Assembly (NCBI RefSeq): GCF_900177245.1
Contig: NZ_FXBM01000001.1
Coordinates: 1,364,001 to 1,428,000 of the forward strand
Direction: 5' to 3'
DNA: 64,000 bases
Source of the DNA: Rathayibacter oskolensis
Lineage (GTDB): Bacteria; Actinomycetota; Actinomycetes; Actinomycetales; Microbacteriaceae
Positions 15,818 to 25,191 of the stretch are shown here, piece after piece. A model generated the notes under the pieces. It did not search any database, was not told where the DNA came from, and was given only the letters and a program-made list of their open reading frames with translations. The stretch's first letter is position 1. Every line of letters starts with the position of its first letter. Position numbers and translations under genes: made by a program.

Positions 15818-16400
15818 TCCGGGCGCGGGCGGCGCGACACCCGCCTCCCGTGTGCTCCGCTCTCTGGCGCGCAGAGTCGTCGACCGCAGGGTGCGCACGA
15901 TCCTCGTCGACGGGCCGAGCGGCTCCGGGAAGTCGACGCTCGCGGTCGAGCTCCTGCGCCAGGTGAGGGCGACACCGGGCGCCCCCGAGGCGGCCCTCGT
16001 GCGGATGGACGATCTCTACCCGGGGTGGTCCGGTCTCGACCGAGCCGTCGACGCCAGCCACCGGCAGCTCGTGCGTCCGCACTCGCTCGGGCTCCCGGCC
16101 CACTGGCAGCCGTGGAACTGGGCGGCGGGCACGACAGCGGGCTCCCGAGTGGTGCGGGCGCCGCTGCTCCTGCTCGAGGGGTGCGGGGCCGCGGGAGTCG
16201 CGAATCGCGCCAGGGCCGGGCTCACCCTGTGGGTGGAGGCGGGGGAGGAGGAGCGGAGGCGGCGCGCGCTCGCCCGCGACGGCGCGCTCTTCGAGGCGCA
16301 CTGGGACGACTGGGACGGCCAGTTCCGGCGCTACAGCGAACGGGAGGATCCCCGTGCTGGTGCCGACCTGGTGCTCGACACCAGCGGCGTCGTGGCCTGA
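15810..16400 (+). CDS. P-loop kinase in the thiamine transport operon (uridine-kinase-like)
   Basis: 196 residues. Walker A is DGPSGSGKST near residue 35. The fold resembles uridine/pantothenate kinases: RMDDLYPGWSGLD is the substrate-side Asp-Asp-Tyr segment, PWNWAAGTTAG follows, and a lid region (EEERRRRALARDG) carries Arg residues. It overlaps ykoC by 8 bases and therefore lies under the TPP riboswitch. Known relatives are annotated as uridine kinase or ATP-binding protein. A role in trapping the imported pyrimidine or thiamine by phosphorylation is an inference from context only. Confidence 0.8.
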   Translation: MSDPGAGGATPASRVLRSLARRVVDRRVRTILVDGPSGSGKSTLAVELLRQVRATPGAPEAALVRMDDLYPGWSGLDRAVDASHRQLVRPHSLGLPAHWQPWNWAAGTTAGSRVVRAPLLLLEGCGAAGVANRARAGLTLWVEAGEEERRRRALARDGALFEAHWDDWDGQFRRYSEREDPRAGADLVLDTSGVVA

Positions 16401-16403
16401 GCC

Positions 16404-16754
16404 TCAGGCCCAGCCGAGCTCGTGGAGGCGGTCGTCGTCGATCCCGTAGAAGTGCGCGATCTCGTGCACGAGGGTCACGTGGATCTCGTCCCGCAGCTCG
16501 TCGAGGTCGTCGCAGGCGGCGAGGTGCGGCTCGCGGAAGAGCACGATGCGATCGGGCATCTCGCCGAATCCGTATCTCTCGCGCTCGGTCAGCGCGACCC
16601 CGTCGTAGATCCCGAGGAGATCGAGCGAGCCGTCTTCCGGCCGGTCCTCGACGACGAACACGACATTGTCGAGCCCGTCGACCATGTCGTCGGGGAGCGC
16701 GTCGAGCTCGGCGACGACGAGGGCCTCGAAGGCCGCCTCGTCCAGCTGGAGCAT
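16404..16754 (-). CDS. Metallopeptidase family protein (zincin, HExxH)
   Basis: 116 residues from the ATG at 16754, preceded by an excellent GAGGAGGAGG. The C-terminal half carries the zinc motif HEIAHFYGIDD within HVTLVHEIAHFYGI, and the segment RIVLFREPHL precedes it. This is the short cytoplasmic minimal-zincin family common in actinobacteria. The substrate is unknown. Its stop lies 3 bases from the stop of the convergent kinase gene. Confidence 0.88.
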   Translation of the reverse strand: MLQLDEAAFEALVVAELDALPDDMVDGLDNVVFVVEDRPEDGSLDLLGIYDGVALTERERYGFGEMPDRIVLFREPHLAACDDLDELRDEIHVTLVHEIAHFYGIDDDRLHELGWA

Positions 16755-16789
16755 GACGCCCTCCTCCTCTGACGGCAGTGACGGAACGC

Positions 16790-16823
16790 GAGAGGCCCGG
16801 AGTCCTTCGACTCCGGGCCTCTC
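16790..16823. terminator. Strong terminator hairpin
   Basis: Perfect 14-bp arms 16790-16803 and 16810-16823 around CCTTCG. It lies upstream of the zincin gene and downstream of tRNA-His on the minus strand, so it most likely ends the tRNA-His transcript. Confidence 0.8.
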
Positions 16824-16842
16824 GCCGGCACCTACTCTGCAG

Positions 16843-16896
16843 CACCGATCTTCTGGACACTGATCTCTTGGACACCGATCTCTTGAACACTGATCC
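16843..16896. repeat. 15-bp tandem repeat, set A
   Basis: Units at 16843-16857, 16858-16872 and 16873-16887 plus a 9-base partial copy. The unit is CAC(C/T)GATCTCTTGGA with one or two changes. It lies in the 3' flank of tRNA-His. Confidence 0.85.
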
Positions 16897-16905
16897 GCGA
16901 CGCGG

Positions 16906-16950
16906 CCGGTGCTCCTGATGCCCGTGCTCCTGATGCCGGTGCTCCTGATA
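16906..16950. repeat. 15-bp tandem repeat, set B
   Basis: Three units (16906-16920, 16921-16935, 16936-16950) of CCGGTGCTCCTGATG with two substitutions. It has the same 15-bp period as set A but an unrelated sequence, and it ends 3 bases before the CCA end of tRNA-His. Confidence 0.85.
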
Positions 16951-16952
16951 AC

Positions 16953-17029
16953 TGGGGTGAGTAACGGGGCTCGAACCCGCGACCTCCTAGACCACAACCA
17001 GGCGCTCTGCCAACTGAGCTATACCCACC
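16953..17029 (-). tRNA. tRNA-His (anticodon GTG)
   Basis: Full cloverleaf on the minus strand. The acceptor GTGGGTA pairs with TACTCAC, the anticodon loop is TTGTGGT, and the T loop is TTCGAGC. CCA is encoded. The extra G at position -1 opposite C73, the hallmark of tRNA-His, is present. Confidence 0.97.
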
Positions 17030-17078
17030 AGGATCGCGTTCCGCGGGGCTGACCCCGCGAAGCAACTGTACGAGAGTA

Positions 17079-17699
17079 CTACATCCGCGAAGCGAACTCG
17101 TCCACGACGGCGGCCGACACGGCCTGCACCTCGGCCGTCGTCGGGCCCGGCTCGCCGATGAACGCGGCACGCCGGTAGTAGCGCAGCTCGCGGATGCTCT
17201 CGAGGATGTCCGCCAGGGCGCGGTGCCCGCCGTTCTTGGCCGGAGCATTGAAGTAGACGCGGGGGAACCAGCGTCGCGCGAGCTCCTTCACCGTGGAGAC
17301 GTCGACGTTGCGGTAGTGCAGGTGGGAGTCGAGCTTGGGCATGTACTTCACGAGGAAGGAGCGATCGGTCCCGATCGAGTTGCCGGCGAGCGGCGCGTGC
17401 TGCTCGGCGGGGACGTGCTTGAGGACGTACTCGAGCACCTCGTACTCGGCCTCGGCGACGCTCTTGCCCGAGGGGATCTCGTCGAGGAGCCCCGAGGTCT
17501 CGTGCATCGTCCGCACGAAGTCGCCCATGTTCTCGAGTGCCGAGGAATCGGGCCGGATCACGATCGAGAGTCCCTCGTCGAGGGGCTCCAGCTCGAAGTC
17601 GGTGACGATGACGGCGATCTCGACGAGCTCGTCGACAGCGAGGTCCAGCCCCGTCATCTCGCAATCGATCCAGACAAGACGGTCGGGCGCGCTACTCAT
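17079..17699 (-). CDS. orn: Oligoribonuclease
   Basis: 206 residues. It is a DEDDh 3'-5' exonuclease that degrades di- and oligoribonucleotides, including pGpG, and it is essential in many bacteria. The motifs are WIDCEMTGLDL (D12, E14), an Asp in NSIGTDRSFLVKYMP, and NAPAKNGGHRALADI carrying the general-base His and the last Asp. Length is normal for the family. It sits head to head with the SCO4848-type gene, as in Streptomyces. Confidence 0.97.
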   Translation of the reverse strand: MSSAPDRLVWIDCEMTGLDLAVDELVEIAVIVTDFELEPLDEGLSIVIRPDSSALENMGDFVRTMHETSGLLDEIPSGKSVAEAEYEVLEYVLKHVPAEQHAPLAGNSIGTDRSFLVKYMPKLDSHLHYRNVDVSTVKELARRWFPRVYFNAPAKNGGHRALADILESIRELRYYRRAAFIGEPGPTTAEVQAVSAAVVDEFASRM

Positions 17700-17755
17700 G
17701 CCCGAAGTCTATCCGCGGGAGCCGACACGCTCCGGGCGCCCGCCAGCCGCCGACC

Positions 17756-17761
17756 TACACT
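17756..17761 (+). promoter_or_regulatory. Leaderless -10 box
   Basis: TACACT is followed by 8 bases and a GTG at 17770. No ribosome site precedes the start. Confidence 0.5.
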
Positions 17762-17769
17762 GGCACACC

Positions 17770-17991
17770 GTGATGACGCTCGTCTGCTGGATCCTGATCG
17801 CCAACGCCGTGTGGAACGCGGTGGTCTGGCCGCCGTTCCTCCGGCGCATCCGCAAGGATCCGCGGGCCCGCGACGCGAGCGGGAGGGCGACGGCGTTCCT
17901 CCGCGTCCACACGATCCTGATCGGCGTCTCCCTCGCTCTCGCCGCGGTGTCGCTGGTCGTCGGCGTCGTCGGTCTCGTCCGAGGAGCGTGA
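17770..17991 (+). CDS. SCO4848-family membrane protein
   Basis: 73 residues from the GTG at 17770 (ATG at 17773 is the alternative). There are two membrane segments, LVCWILIANAVWNAVVWPPF and ILIGVSLALAAVSLVVGVVGL, joined by a basic loop (RRIRKDPRARD) and an AFLRVH motif. The family is named after the Streptomyces protein encoded beside oligoribonuclease, and the same divergent neighbour is found here. Function unknown. Confidence 0.85.
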   Translation: MMTLVCWILIANAVWNAVVWPPFLRRIRKDPRARDASGRATAFLRVHTILIGVSLALAAVSLVVGVVGLVRGA

Positions 17992-18061
17992 CGACTCCTC
18001 GGCAGGCCTGCGGAGTCGCTCCGGCCCGGGCGGCCCGCGCCCGGTACTCTGGTTGCCCGAC

Positions 18062-18134
18062 GCCCCCGTAGCTCAGCGGATAGAGCAGGAGCCTTCTAAT
18101 CTCTTGGCCGCAGGTTCGATTCCTGCCGGGGGCA
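18062..18134 (+). tRNA. tRNA-Arg (anticodon TCT)
   Basis: 73-base cloverleaf: acceptor GCCCCCG pairs with CGGGGGC, the D arm is GCTC/GAGC, the anticodon loop is CTTCTAA (TCT, reads AGA) and the T arm is GCAGG-TTCGATT-CCTGC. The innermost anticodon-stem pair is a C-T mismatch. CCA is not encoded. Confidence 0.94.
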
Positions 18135-18226
18135 CCGTACTAGCGGTAGGAGCCGAGGTCCGGGCGCCGGGTCGCCGGAGCCGCGCATGCACTCGGAATC
18201 CCCTAACACACCGTCAATTTCGAGGC

Positions 18227-18240
18227 AACACCGGCGTGTT
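18227..18240. other. Short AACAC/GTGTT dyad before the 38-aa gene
   Basis: AACAC at 18227-18231 and GTGTT at 18236-18240, in a stretch of lower GC about 90 bases before the small membrane peptide gene. A TAGTCT -10-like box follows at 18277-18282. It may be a regulator site, but the evidence is weak. Confidence 0.3.
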
Positions 18241-18321
18241 TCGGAGGAACGGCGACTCCACTGTGAATCAGGCACCTAGTCTTGGGGTGTCCGGAATTAC
18301 AACGACGTAAGGAACGGAGGT

Positions 18322-18438
18322 ATGACCATGCTGCTCCTCGCCATTCTCGGTGGAATCGCCGTCGCGTGGACGATCGTCGCGGCGCCCCTCGCCGTGCTGG
18401 TCGGCCGAGTCGCTCGTGCACGTGATGCACACGTCTGA
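18322..18438 (+). CDS. Small membrane peptide (38 aa)
   Basis: ATG at 18322 (MTMLLLAILGG) to TGA at 18436, or the second ATG at 18328 (36 aa), which fits the GGAGG at 18316-18320 better. The peptide is one hydrophobic helix (LLLAILGGIAVAWTIVAAPLAVLVG) followed by a basic tail RVARARDAHV. A TAGTCT box lies upstream and a strong terminator starts 29 bases after the stop, so it is a complete small transcription unit. No function is known to me. Confidence 0.7.
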   Translation: MTMLLLAILGGIAVAWTIVAAPLAVLVGRVARARDAHV

Positions 18439-18467
18439 GTCGTACAACCCGCACCACCCGCACCACG

Positions 18468-18505
18468 GAGAAGGCCCCGACCGCACCAGCGGTCGGGGCC
18501 TTCTC
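18468..18505. terminator. Strong bidirectional terminator
   Basis: Perfect 17-bp arms 18468-18484 and 18489-18505 with loop ACCA. It ends the small-peptide transcript, and on the other strand the 294-aa hypothetical gene. Confidence 0.88.
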
Positions 18506-18519
18506 TGCGTGAACGGTGG

Positions 18520-19404
18520 TCAGTCGGCCGTGCGCACGGCGGTCGCCGTCTTCGGAGACTCGGCCCGCTCCTCGTCCGCGTCCCCCTCCGACGCGGTCGG
18601 AGTGCTGTCGACGGGAGGCAGCTCCTCGACGGTGCGCTCGCGGGAGGGCACGTCGAGACGGTCGACGTCGTCGAGAAGCTGACGCGTTTCGTCGTGGGAG
18701 GAACCCGCCGGCGCGGGCGGGAGAACGATGGTCGGCGTCGAGGGGCGCTGGTAGGAGTCGTCCGAGTCGCTCGCTCCGGTGCCGACCACGACCGGGCCGG
18801 CCTGCGCGGGGGACGGGGCCGCCGGCTCCGGAGTGCGTTCGGCGGACGAGCCGTCGGTCGATGACGACTCGGTGCCGGCGGGTGCCGGACGCGTCTCGCC
18901 TCGCGAGGTCTCGGAGAAGCGCCAGCGCTCGAGATCGGCGAGGAACAGCTTCCGCGCCCGGTTCGGCTTGTCGCGCCACTGGACGAGACGGTCGCGGAAC
19001 TCGCCCACGCTCGCCTGGGTCTGGTACCCGCCGGTCGAGGAGGTGTGCTTGAGCTCGGCGAGCTCGTGCGCCGCCCAGTTCGCGGCGACGCCCGACCCCT
19101 TGATCGGGAGCAGACGGAGGTGCGTCTCGGCCTGGGCGGCCGCACGGTCGCTCAGGATGCGCTCGGACTGGCTGAGCACGTTCCACGCGGACGCGTCGAC
19201 CGCGGCGTCGATGAGCGTCGCGATCACCGCGTTCTTGCGCTCGTGCTCCTGCTGACGGATCAGGCGCGCGATCGAGGCGCGAAAGACGGCGGCGGTCACC
19301 ACCACCCCGATCACGACCGCGAGCAGGATGATCACGGCGAGGAACACCGATCGGTGCCCGTCGGTCGTCTGGACCCATGTCACGAATTCGTTCCACCACT
19401 GCAT
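18520..19404 (-). CDS. Single-pass membrane protein with Ser/Pro-rich tail, unknown function
   Basis: 294 residues. After MQWWNEFVTWVQTTDGHRS comes one membrane helix (VFLAVIILLAVVIGVVVTAAVF). Then comes a helical cytoplasmic part (about 45-160: RLIRQQEHERKNAVIATLIDA, KGSGVAANWAAHELAELKH, QASVGEFRDRLVQWRDKPNRAR). The last ~130 residues are low-complexity, rich in Ser, Pro, Thr and acids. The middle domain looks conserved; the tail is likely disordered. I do not recognise a named family. Confidence 0.75.
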   Translation of the reverse strand: MQWWNEFVTWVQTTDGHRSVFLAVIILLAVVIGVVVTAAVFRASIARLIRQQEHERKNAVIATLIDAAVDASAWNVLSQSERILSDRAAAQAETHLRLLPIKGSGVAANWAAHELAELKHTSSTGGYQTQASVGEFRDRLVQWRDKPNRARKLFLADLERWRFSETSRGETRPAPAGTESSSTDGSSAERTPEPAAPSPAQAGPVVVGTGASDSDDSYQRPSTPTIVLPPAPAGSSHDETRQLLDDVDRLDVPSRERTVEELPPVDSTPTASEGDADEERAESPKTATAVRTAD

Positions 19405-19482
19405 GAGCGGAACGTTAGCCCGCAGCGGCCGGAGCGGCGGCTTGACGCGCCGACCGGTCGACGATCGGCGCGGCGCCCCTCG

Positions 19483-19719
19483 TCAGGCGACGCGGAAGAC
19501 CTCGACGGCGTCGTCGACGCTCCAGAACTCGCCGATCTCGGCGCCCGACGGCATCCCCGCGCGGAGGAGGCGGGCTCGGAACTTCTCGCCGCGCGGATCG
19601 TCGACCAGTTCGATGTGGCCGACGACCGCGCCGGACGAGGTGCTCACGCGCCAGAGGCGGGCGTTGACCCGCGTCAGAGTCGGGGGGACCCGCGTGGCGT
19701 GGAGAGTGGACAGGGACAT
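19483..19719 (-). CDS. Hypothetical protein
   Basis: 78 residues from the ATG at 19719 (MSLSTLHATRV), which has AGGAGGT 5 bases upstream. The sequence is a compact alpha/beta protein (LWRVSTSSGAVVGHIELVDD, RARLLRAGMPSGAEIGEFWSVDDAVEVFRVA) with no membrane segment or known catalytic motif. No family recognised. Confidence 0.65.
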   Translation of the reverse strand: MSLSTLHATRVPPTLTRVNARLWRVSTSSGAVVGHIELVDDPRGEKFRARLLRAGMPSGAEIGEFWSVDDAVEVFRVA

Positions 19720-19853
19720 CGGTACCTCCTGCTCGAGTGCTCGGATGCACCCGCCGGCCGAGTGCCTTCGCAGACTACGAGCGACCACCGACACCGCGTT
19801 CCCGACGGGTCGGCTGAGCGCTGACGGGTCGGCTCAACGCCTCCCGGGCCGGA

Positions 19854-20858
19854 TCAGAGGGCCGTCCCGTGCACGGCGAACTCCTCGATCGCCGCGGTCT
19901 CCTCCGCAGTGAGCGGGCCCGCGTCGAGAGCGGCCACGTTCTGCTCGAGCTGGCGCACGCTCGAGGCTCCGATGACGGCGCTGGTGACCGCGGGAGATCG
20001 GAGCACCCAGCTGAGGGCGAGCTGCGCCACCGACTGCCCGCGGGACTCGGCGATCGCCGCGAGACCCCGGACGCGCTCGAGGTAGACCTCGTCGATCCGG
20101 TCGGAGGACAGGAAGCGCGAGGTGGCCGCGCGCGACCCCTCCGGGACGCTGCCGTCGAGATAGCGGTCGGTCAGCAGGCCCTGAGCGAGCGGGGAGAACA
20201 CGATGCAGCCCGCTCCGAGCTCCTGCAGGACGGGGAAGAGGCCGTCCTCGATGTGCCGGTCGAACATCGAGTAGCGGGGCTGGTGGATGAGCAGGGGCAC
20301 CCCGGTCGCCGCGAGCGCGGCCTGGGCGGCGCGGGTCTGCTCCGGGTCGTAGTTCGAGATGCCGACGTAGAGCGCCTTGCCCTGCTGCACCGCGGAGGCG
20401 AGCGCACCCATCGTCTCCTCGATCGGGGTCGCCGGATCGGGTCGGTGCGAGTAGAAGACGTCGACGTAGTCGACTCCCAGGCGCTCGAGGCTCTGGTCGA
20501 GCGAGGAGAGCAGGTACTTGCGCGAGCCGCCGTCGCCGTAGGGTCCCGGCCACATGTCGTAGCCGGCCTTCGACGAGAGGACGATCTCGTCGCGGTAGGG
20601 GCGGAAGTCCTCGGCGAAGATCCTCCCGAAAGCGGTCTCCGCCGCACCGTACGGGGGGCCGTAGTTGTTCGCGAGGTCGAAGTGCGTGATCCCGAGATCG
20701 AACGCGCGGCGCAGGATCGAGCGCTGGGTGTCGAGCGGGCGGTCGGAACCGAAGTTGTGCCACAGACCGAGGGAGAGGGCGGGCAGCAGCAGCCCGCTCC
20801 GTCCCACGCGTCGGTAGTCCATGCGGTCGTAGCGGTCAGGGGCGGCGTCGTAGCTCAC
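19854..20858 (-). CDS. mgrA: Aldo/keto reductase, L-glyceraldehyde-3-phosphate reductase type
   Basis: 334 residues from a GTG at 20858 whose -10 box TAGAGT (20865-20870) is only 6 bases away, so the mRNA is leaderless. The catalytic tetrad is visible: Asp and Tyr in FDLANNYGPPYGAAE, Lys in SSKAGYDMWPGPYG and His in FYSHRPDP. The GPYGDGGSRKYL segment and C-terminal NADPH-site residues (IGASSVRQLEQN) match the YghZ/MgrA group, which reduces L-glyceraldehyde 3-phosphate and methylglyoxal. Confidence 0.88.
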   Translation of the reverse strand: MSYDAAPDRYDRMDYRRVGRSGLLLPALSLGLWHNFGSDRPLDTQRSILRRAFDLGITHFDLANNYGPPYGAAETAFGRIFAEDFRPYRDEIVLSSKAGYDMWPGPYGDGGSRKYLLSSLDQSLERLGVDYVDVFYSHRPDPATPIEETMGALASAVQQGKALYVGISNYDPEQTRAAQAALAATGVPLLIHQPRYSMFDRHIEDGLFPVLQELGAGCIVFSPLAQGLLTDRYLDGSVPEGSRAATSRFLSSDRIDEVYLERVRGLAAIAESRGQSVAQLALSWVLRSPAVTSAVIGASSVRQLEQNVAALDAGPLTAEETAAIEEFAVHGTAL

Positions 20859-20864
20859 GCGCAG

Positions 20865-20870
20865 ACTCTA
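20865..20870 (-). promoter_or_regulatory. Leaderless -10 box of the mgrA-like gene
   Basis: TAGAGT on the minus strand, six bases before the GTG start at 20858. Confidence 0.55.
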
Positions 20871-20978
20871 TTCCAGCGGCTCCGCCCCGCGGAATGCGCG
20901 GACCCGCCAGGGTGTTGACTCGTGTGACGCATCCGGCGCCCCGGCTGCGTCGATGCGACAGGAAGTGAGTCACACGCA

Positions 20979-21506
20979 ATGCGCACATTCGTACTCGCCG
21001 GAGGATGCTTCTGGTGTCTCGACGCCGTCTACCGCGTCCTCGACGGCGTCACCGACGTCGTCTCCGGCTACACCGGCGGATCCACTCCGAACCCCTCCTA
21101 CGAGGCCGTCTGCACGGGTCGGACCGGGCACGCGGAGGCCGTCGCGGTCACCTTCGACCCCGACGTGATCCCGGAGTCGGTGATCCTCGACGTCTTCTTC
21201 ACGCTCCACGACCCGCGGCAGCTGAACCGCCAGGGCAACGACGTCGGCACGCAGTACCGCTCGGCGATGTTCTACTCCACCGATGAGGAGAAGGAGCTCT
21301 TCGAGGAGGCCCGCGACCGCGCCGCCGAGTGGTGGGAGGGTCCGATCGTGACCGAGATCTCGCCCCTGGGCGTCTACTTCGAGGCCGAGGACTACCACCA
21401 GGACTTCTTCGCGAAGAACCCCGGTCAGGGCTACTGCCTCGCCGTGGCGCTCCCGAAGGTGAACAAGATCCGCAAGTCCTACTCGCGCTACATCACGGCG
21501 TCGTAG
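20979..21506 (+). CDS. msrA: Peptide-methionine (S)-S-oxide reductase
   Basis: 175 residues with the catalytic GGCFWC motif at residues 8-13, then SGYTGGSTPNPSYEAVCTGRTGHAEAV, FFTLHDPRQLNRQGNDVGTQYRSAMF and YHQDFFAKNPGQGYC. The last Cys is the usual resolving candidate. It repairs S-methionine sulfoxide using thioredoxin. The ribosome site is AGGAAG. Upstream, CGTGTGAC (20921-20928) can pair with GTCACACG (20969-20976) just before the ATG, leaving the ribosome site in the loop. Confidence 0.97.
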   Translation: MRTFVLAGGCFWCLDAVYRVLDGVTDVVSGYTGGSTPNPSYEAVCTGRTGHAEAVAVTFDPDVIPESVILDVFFTLHDPRQLNRQGNDVGTQYRSAMFYSTDEEKELFEEARDRAAEWWEGPIVTEISPLGVYFEAEDYHQDFFAKNPGQGYCLAVALPKVNKIRKSYSRYITAS

Positions 21507-21545
21507 CTCTCCTCCCCAGGCGTCGTCGTCATGACGCCGTCCACA

Positions 21546-21580
21546 GAACGGCCCGCACTCCCTCCGGAGGCGGGCCGTTC
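21546..21580 (+). terminator. Terminator after msrA
   Basis: 11-bp arms 21546-21556 and 21570-21580. The 13-base loop can itself pair in part (CTCC with GGAG). It lies 40 bases after the msrA stop. Confidence 0.7.
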
Positions 21581-21678
21581 GTCGTGACACTGTTCCTGCG
21601 GCGCCCGGGTGGTACCAGCCCCCTCCGCCCGGGCGCCGCCTCGATCGCACTCGCGATCACCGACGAGAGGACACGACA

Positions 21679-22206
21679 ATGACCGACACCCTGACCGTCA
21701 TCGGAGTCATCGGCACCGATCCGCGCAGCATCGACACCACCACGGGCACGGCGATGACGACCTTCCGCCTGGCGTCCGCCCAGCGCAGGTACGACCGCGC
21801 GGCCCAGCGCTGGGTCGACGGGGCGACCAACTGGTACACCGTGAACACGTTCAACTCGCTCGCGGGCAACGCCCTCGCCTCGCTGGCGCGCGGCGATCGC
21901 ATCATCGTTACCGGGCGACTCACCGTCCGCGCCTGGGAGGCGGGCGGCAAGACGGGGACCGACGTGGCGCTCACCGCAGAAGGGATCGGGCACGACCTCG
22001 CCTGGGGAACGACGAACTACAGCAGGACGGTCGGGCGGGGAACGACGCCGGCGGCCCCGAGCGCCGAGCCGGGATGGAGCGAGGATGCTCCGGCCTCGGC
22101 CGACTCCTCGGCCTCCGGAGACTGGGGAGCGGCGTCGCCCGGTCCGTCCGACGTGTCCATCGCGCCCGCCGAGCCGTCGTTAGAATCGATCGACACTCCG
22201 TTCTGA
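21679..22206 (+). CDS. Single-stranded DNA-binding protein paralogue (SsbB-like)
   Basis: 175 residues. Residues ~1-110 form an OB fold (MTDTLTVIGVIGTDPRS, FRLASAQRRYDRAAQRWVDG, WYTVNTFNSLAGNALASLARGDRIIVTGRLTVRAWE). The linker is Ser/Ala/Pro-rich, and the chain ends in SLESIDTPF, a weakened form of the DDDIPF tip that recruits repair proteins. Gene order (ssb-like, lipoprotein, ettA) matches the second Ssb of mycobacteria (Rv2478c) next to Rv2477c, so this is probably not the replicative Ssb. Confidence 0.88.
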   Translation: MTDTLTVIGVIGTDPRSIDTTTGTAMTTFRLASAQRRYDRAAQRWVDGATNWYTVNTFNSLAGNALASLARGDRIIVTGRLTVRAWEAGGKTGTDVALTAEGIGHDLAWGTTNYSRTVGRGTTPAAPSAEPGWSEDAPASADSSASGDWGAASPGPSDVSIAPAEPSLESIDTPF

Positions 22207-22262
22207 GGGGGTCCGGCGCGGGATCCGCTGCCGCCGGCACGAGCCCTGACGCAAGGAGCGCT

Positions 22263-22763
22263 GTGACGACACGGACCGCGACGGCCGGCCACACGATGTC
22301 TCGCGCTGCGGCGGTACTGATGTCCCTGCTGGTGCTCTCGGGCTGCACCGAGCCGGCGCCGTCCGAGCCGTCGGCCTCGGCCTCCTCGTCGGCGTCGGCC
22401 GAGACCGCATCCGAGGCGCCGGCGGCCCCCATCGCCCTCGTCCCCGGCGGGACCGCCGACGAGAACCGTCCGTTCTTCGAGCAGGTGCTCCGAGGGGTCG
22501 TGGACGCCGATCCCGAGGCACCGGGACTGAGCGTCGTGGACGCGCTCGTCGCGAACGGCTTCGCGAAGGAGTCGATGCAGCTCACCGCCGACGAGACCTC
22601 CGTCGGCCTCGAGGCCGACTCGGTCCAGGTCTCGGTGAAGATGTCGGACGCGTGCCTCATCGGCCAGTACGGGCCGAAGAGCGGCGGGGTCCACGTGATC
22701 GTCGCGGCTCCGATCGCGACCGGCGCCTGCCTGGTCGGCCGCACCGTCGCACTCGACGGCTGA
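22263..22763 (+). CDS. Lipoprotein (DUF6993-like)
   Basis: 166 residues from the GTG at 22263, with AAGGAG upstream. The signal peptide ends in the lipobox VLSGC (AAVLMSLLVLSGC). A Ser/Ala-rich linker follows, then a small domain (ENRPFFEQVLRGVVD, ALVANGFAKESMQLTADETS, ADSVQVSVKMSDACLIGQYG, TGACLVGRTVALDG) with two Cys that may form a disulfide. Anchored outside the membrane. Function unknown. Confidence 0.8.
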   Translation: MTTRTATAGHTMSRAAAVLMSLLVLSGCTEPAPSEPSASASSSASAETASEAPAAPIALVPGGTADENRPFFEQVLRGVVDADPEAPGLSVVDALVANGFAKESMQLTADETSVGLEADSVQVSVKMSDACLIGQYGPKSGGVHVIVAAPIATGACLVGRTVALDG

Positions 22764-22941
22764 CCCGCTCGCAGCCGTCAGCCGGTATCCTCGAACCGGC
22801 CCCGGACACCGGACCGCCCGCTCCTCTCGAGCGGCAGAGCGGTCGGCAGACGGCAGCATCCGGCCGAGGGCCTCCCGATCACCGGGACGTGCCCGGCGGA
22901 CTGCGGGGCTCCGAGAACGTACGAGCGGTTGAGGGACTGAA

Positions 22942-24623
<1,682 letters not shown>

Positions 24624-24624
<1 letters not shown>

Positions 24625-25097
24625 TGCGCCTGCACGTCGCCATCCCGCTACGCTGGTCGGACTTCGACGCCTACGCGCACGTCAACAACGCCGAGATGCT
24701 GCGCCTGCTCGAGGAGGCGCGCATCCAGGCCTTCTGGCGGCCGGACTCGCCGGAGGCCGGTGGGATGGCGACGGCGGTGCTCGACGCGCGCCCCGGTGCT
24801 CGCACGATCAGCCTCATCGCCCGGCAGGAGATCGAGTACTCCGCCCCCATCCCGTACATGCGGGCTCCGATCGACATCGAGCTGTGGATCGGCCGGATCG
24901 GCGGTGCCAGCCTCGAGGTCTGCTACGAGCTCTACTCGCCCGTCGGCGTGGCGCCGCGGGTGCTCTACACGAAGGCCGCGACCACGCTGGTCATGGTCAC
25001 CGCCGCGACCGGGCGGCCGGAGCGGATCCCGGAGGAGCTCCGGAGCATCTGGGCTCCCTACGTCGACGAGCCGGTGACGTTCTCCAAGCGGGGCTGA
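24624..25097 (+). CDS. 4-hydroxybenzoyl-CoA-type thioesterase
   Basis: 157 residues starting in the TGATG overlap with ettA. Hot-dog fold with the motif LRWSDFDAYAHVNNAEMLRLLEEAR, whose Asp is the catalytic residue of the YbgC/FadM group, and IEYSAPIPYMRAPIDIELWI. It hydrolyses acyl-CoA thioesters. The same ettA-thioesterase pair occurs in mycobacteria (Rv2477c-Rv2475c region), so coupling is old. Confidence 0.9.
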
Positions 25098-25191
25098 ACG
25101 GCGGACTTCTCCGAGCCGGACGGGTTCCTGCGAACCGGACGCGGTTCCGCGAGGCGGAGGTGAGCCGGGCGGCGGTCCTGCGAGCCGGAGG

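Noticed and set aside
16843-16950. CRISPR-like array beside tRNA-His
   Set aside because: The 15-bp units abut each other with no spacers, are too short for CRISPR repeats, and no cas genes are present.
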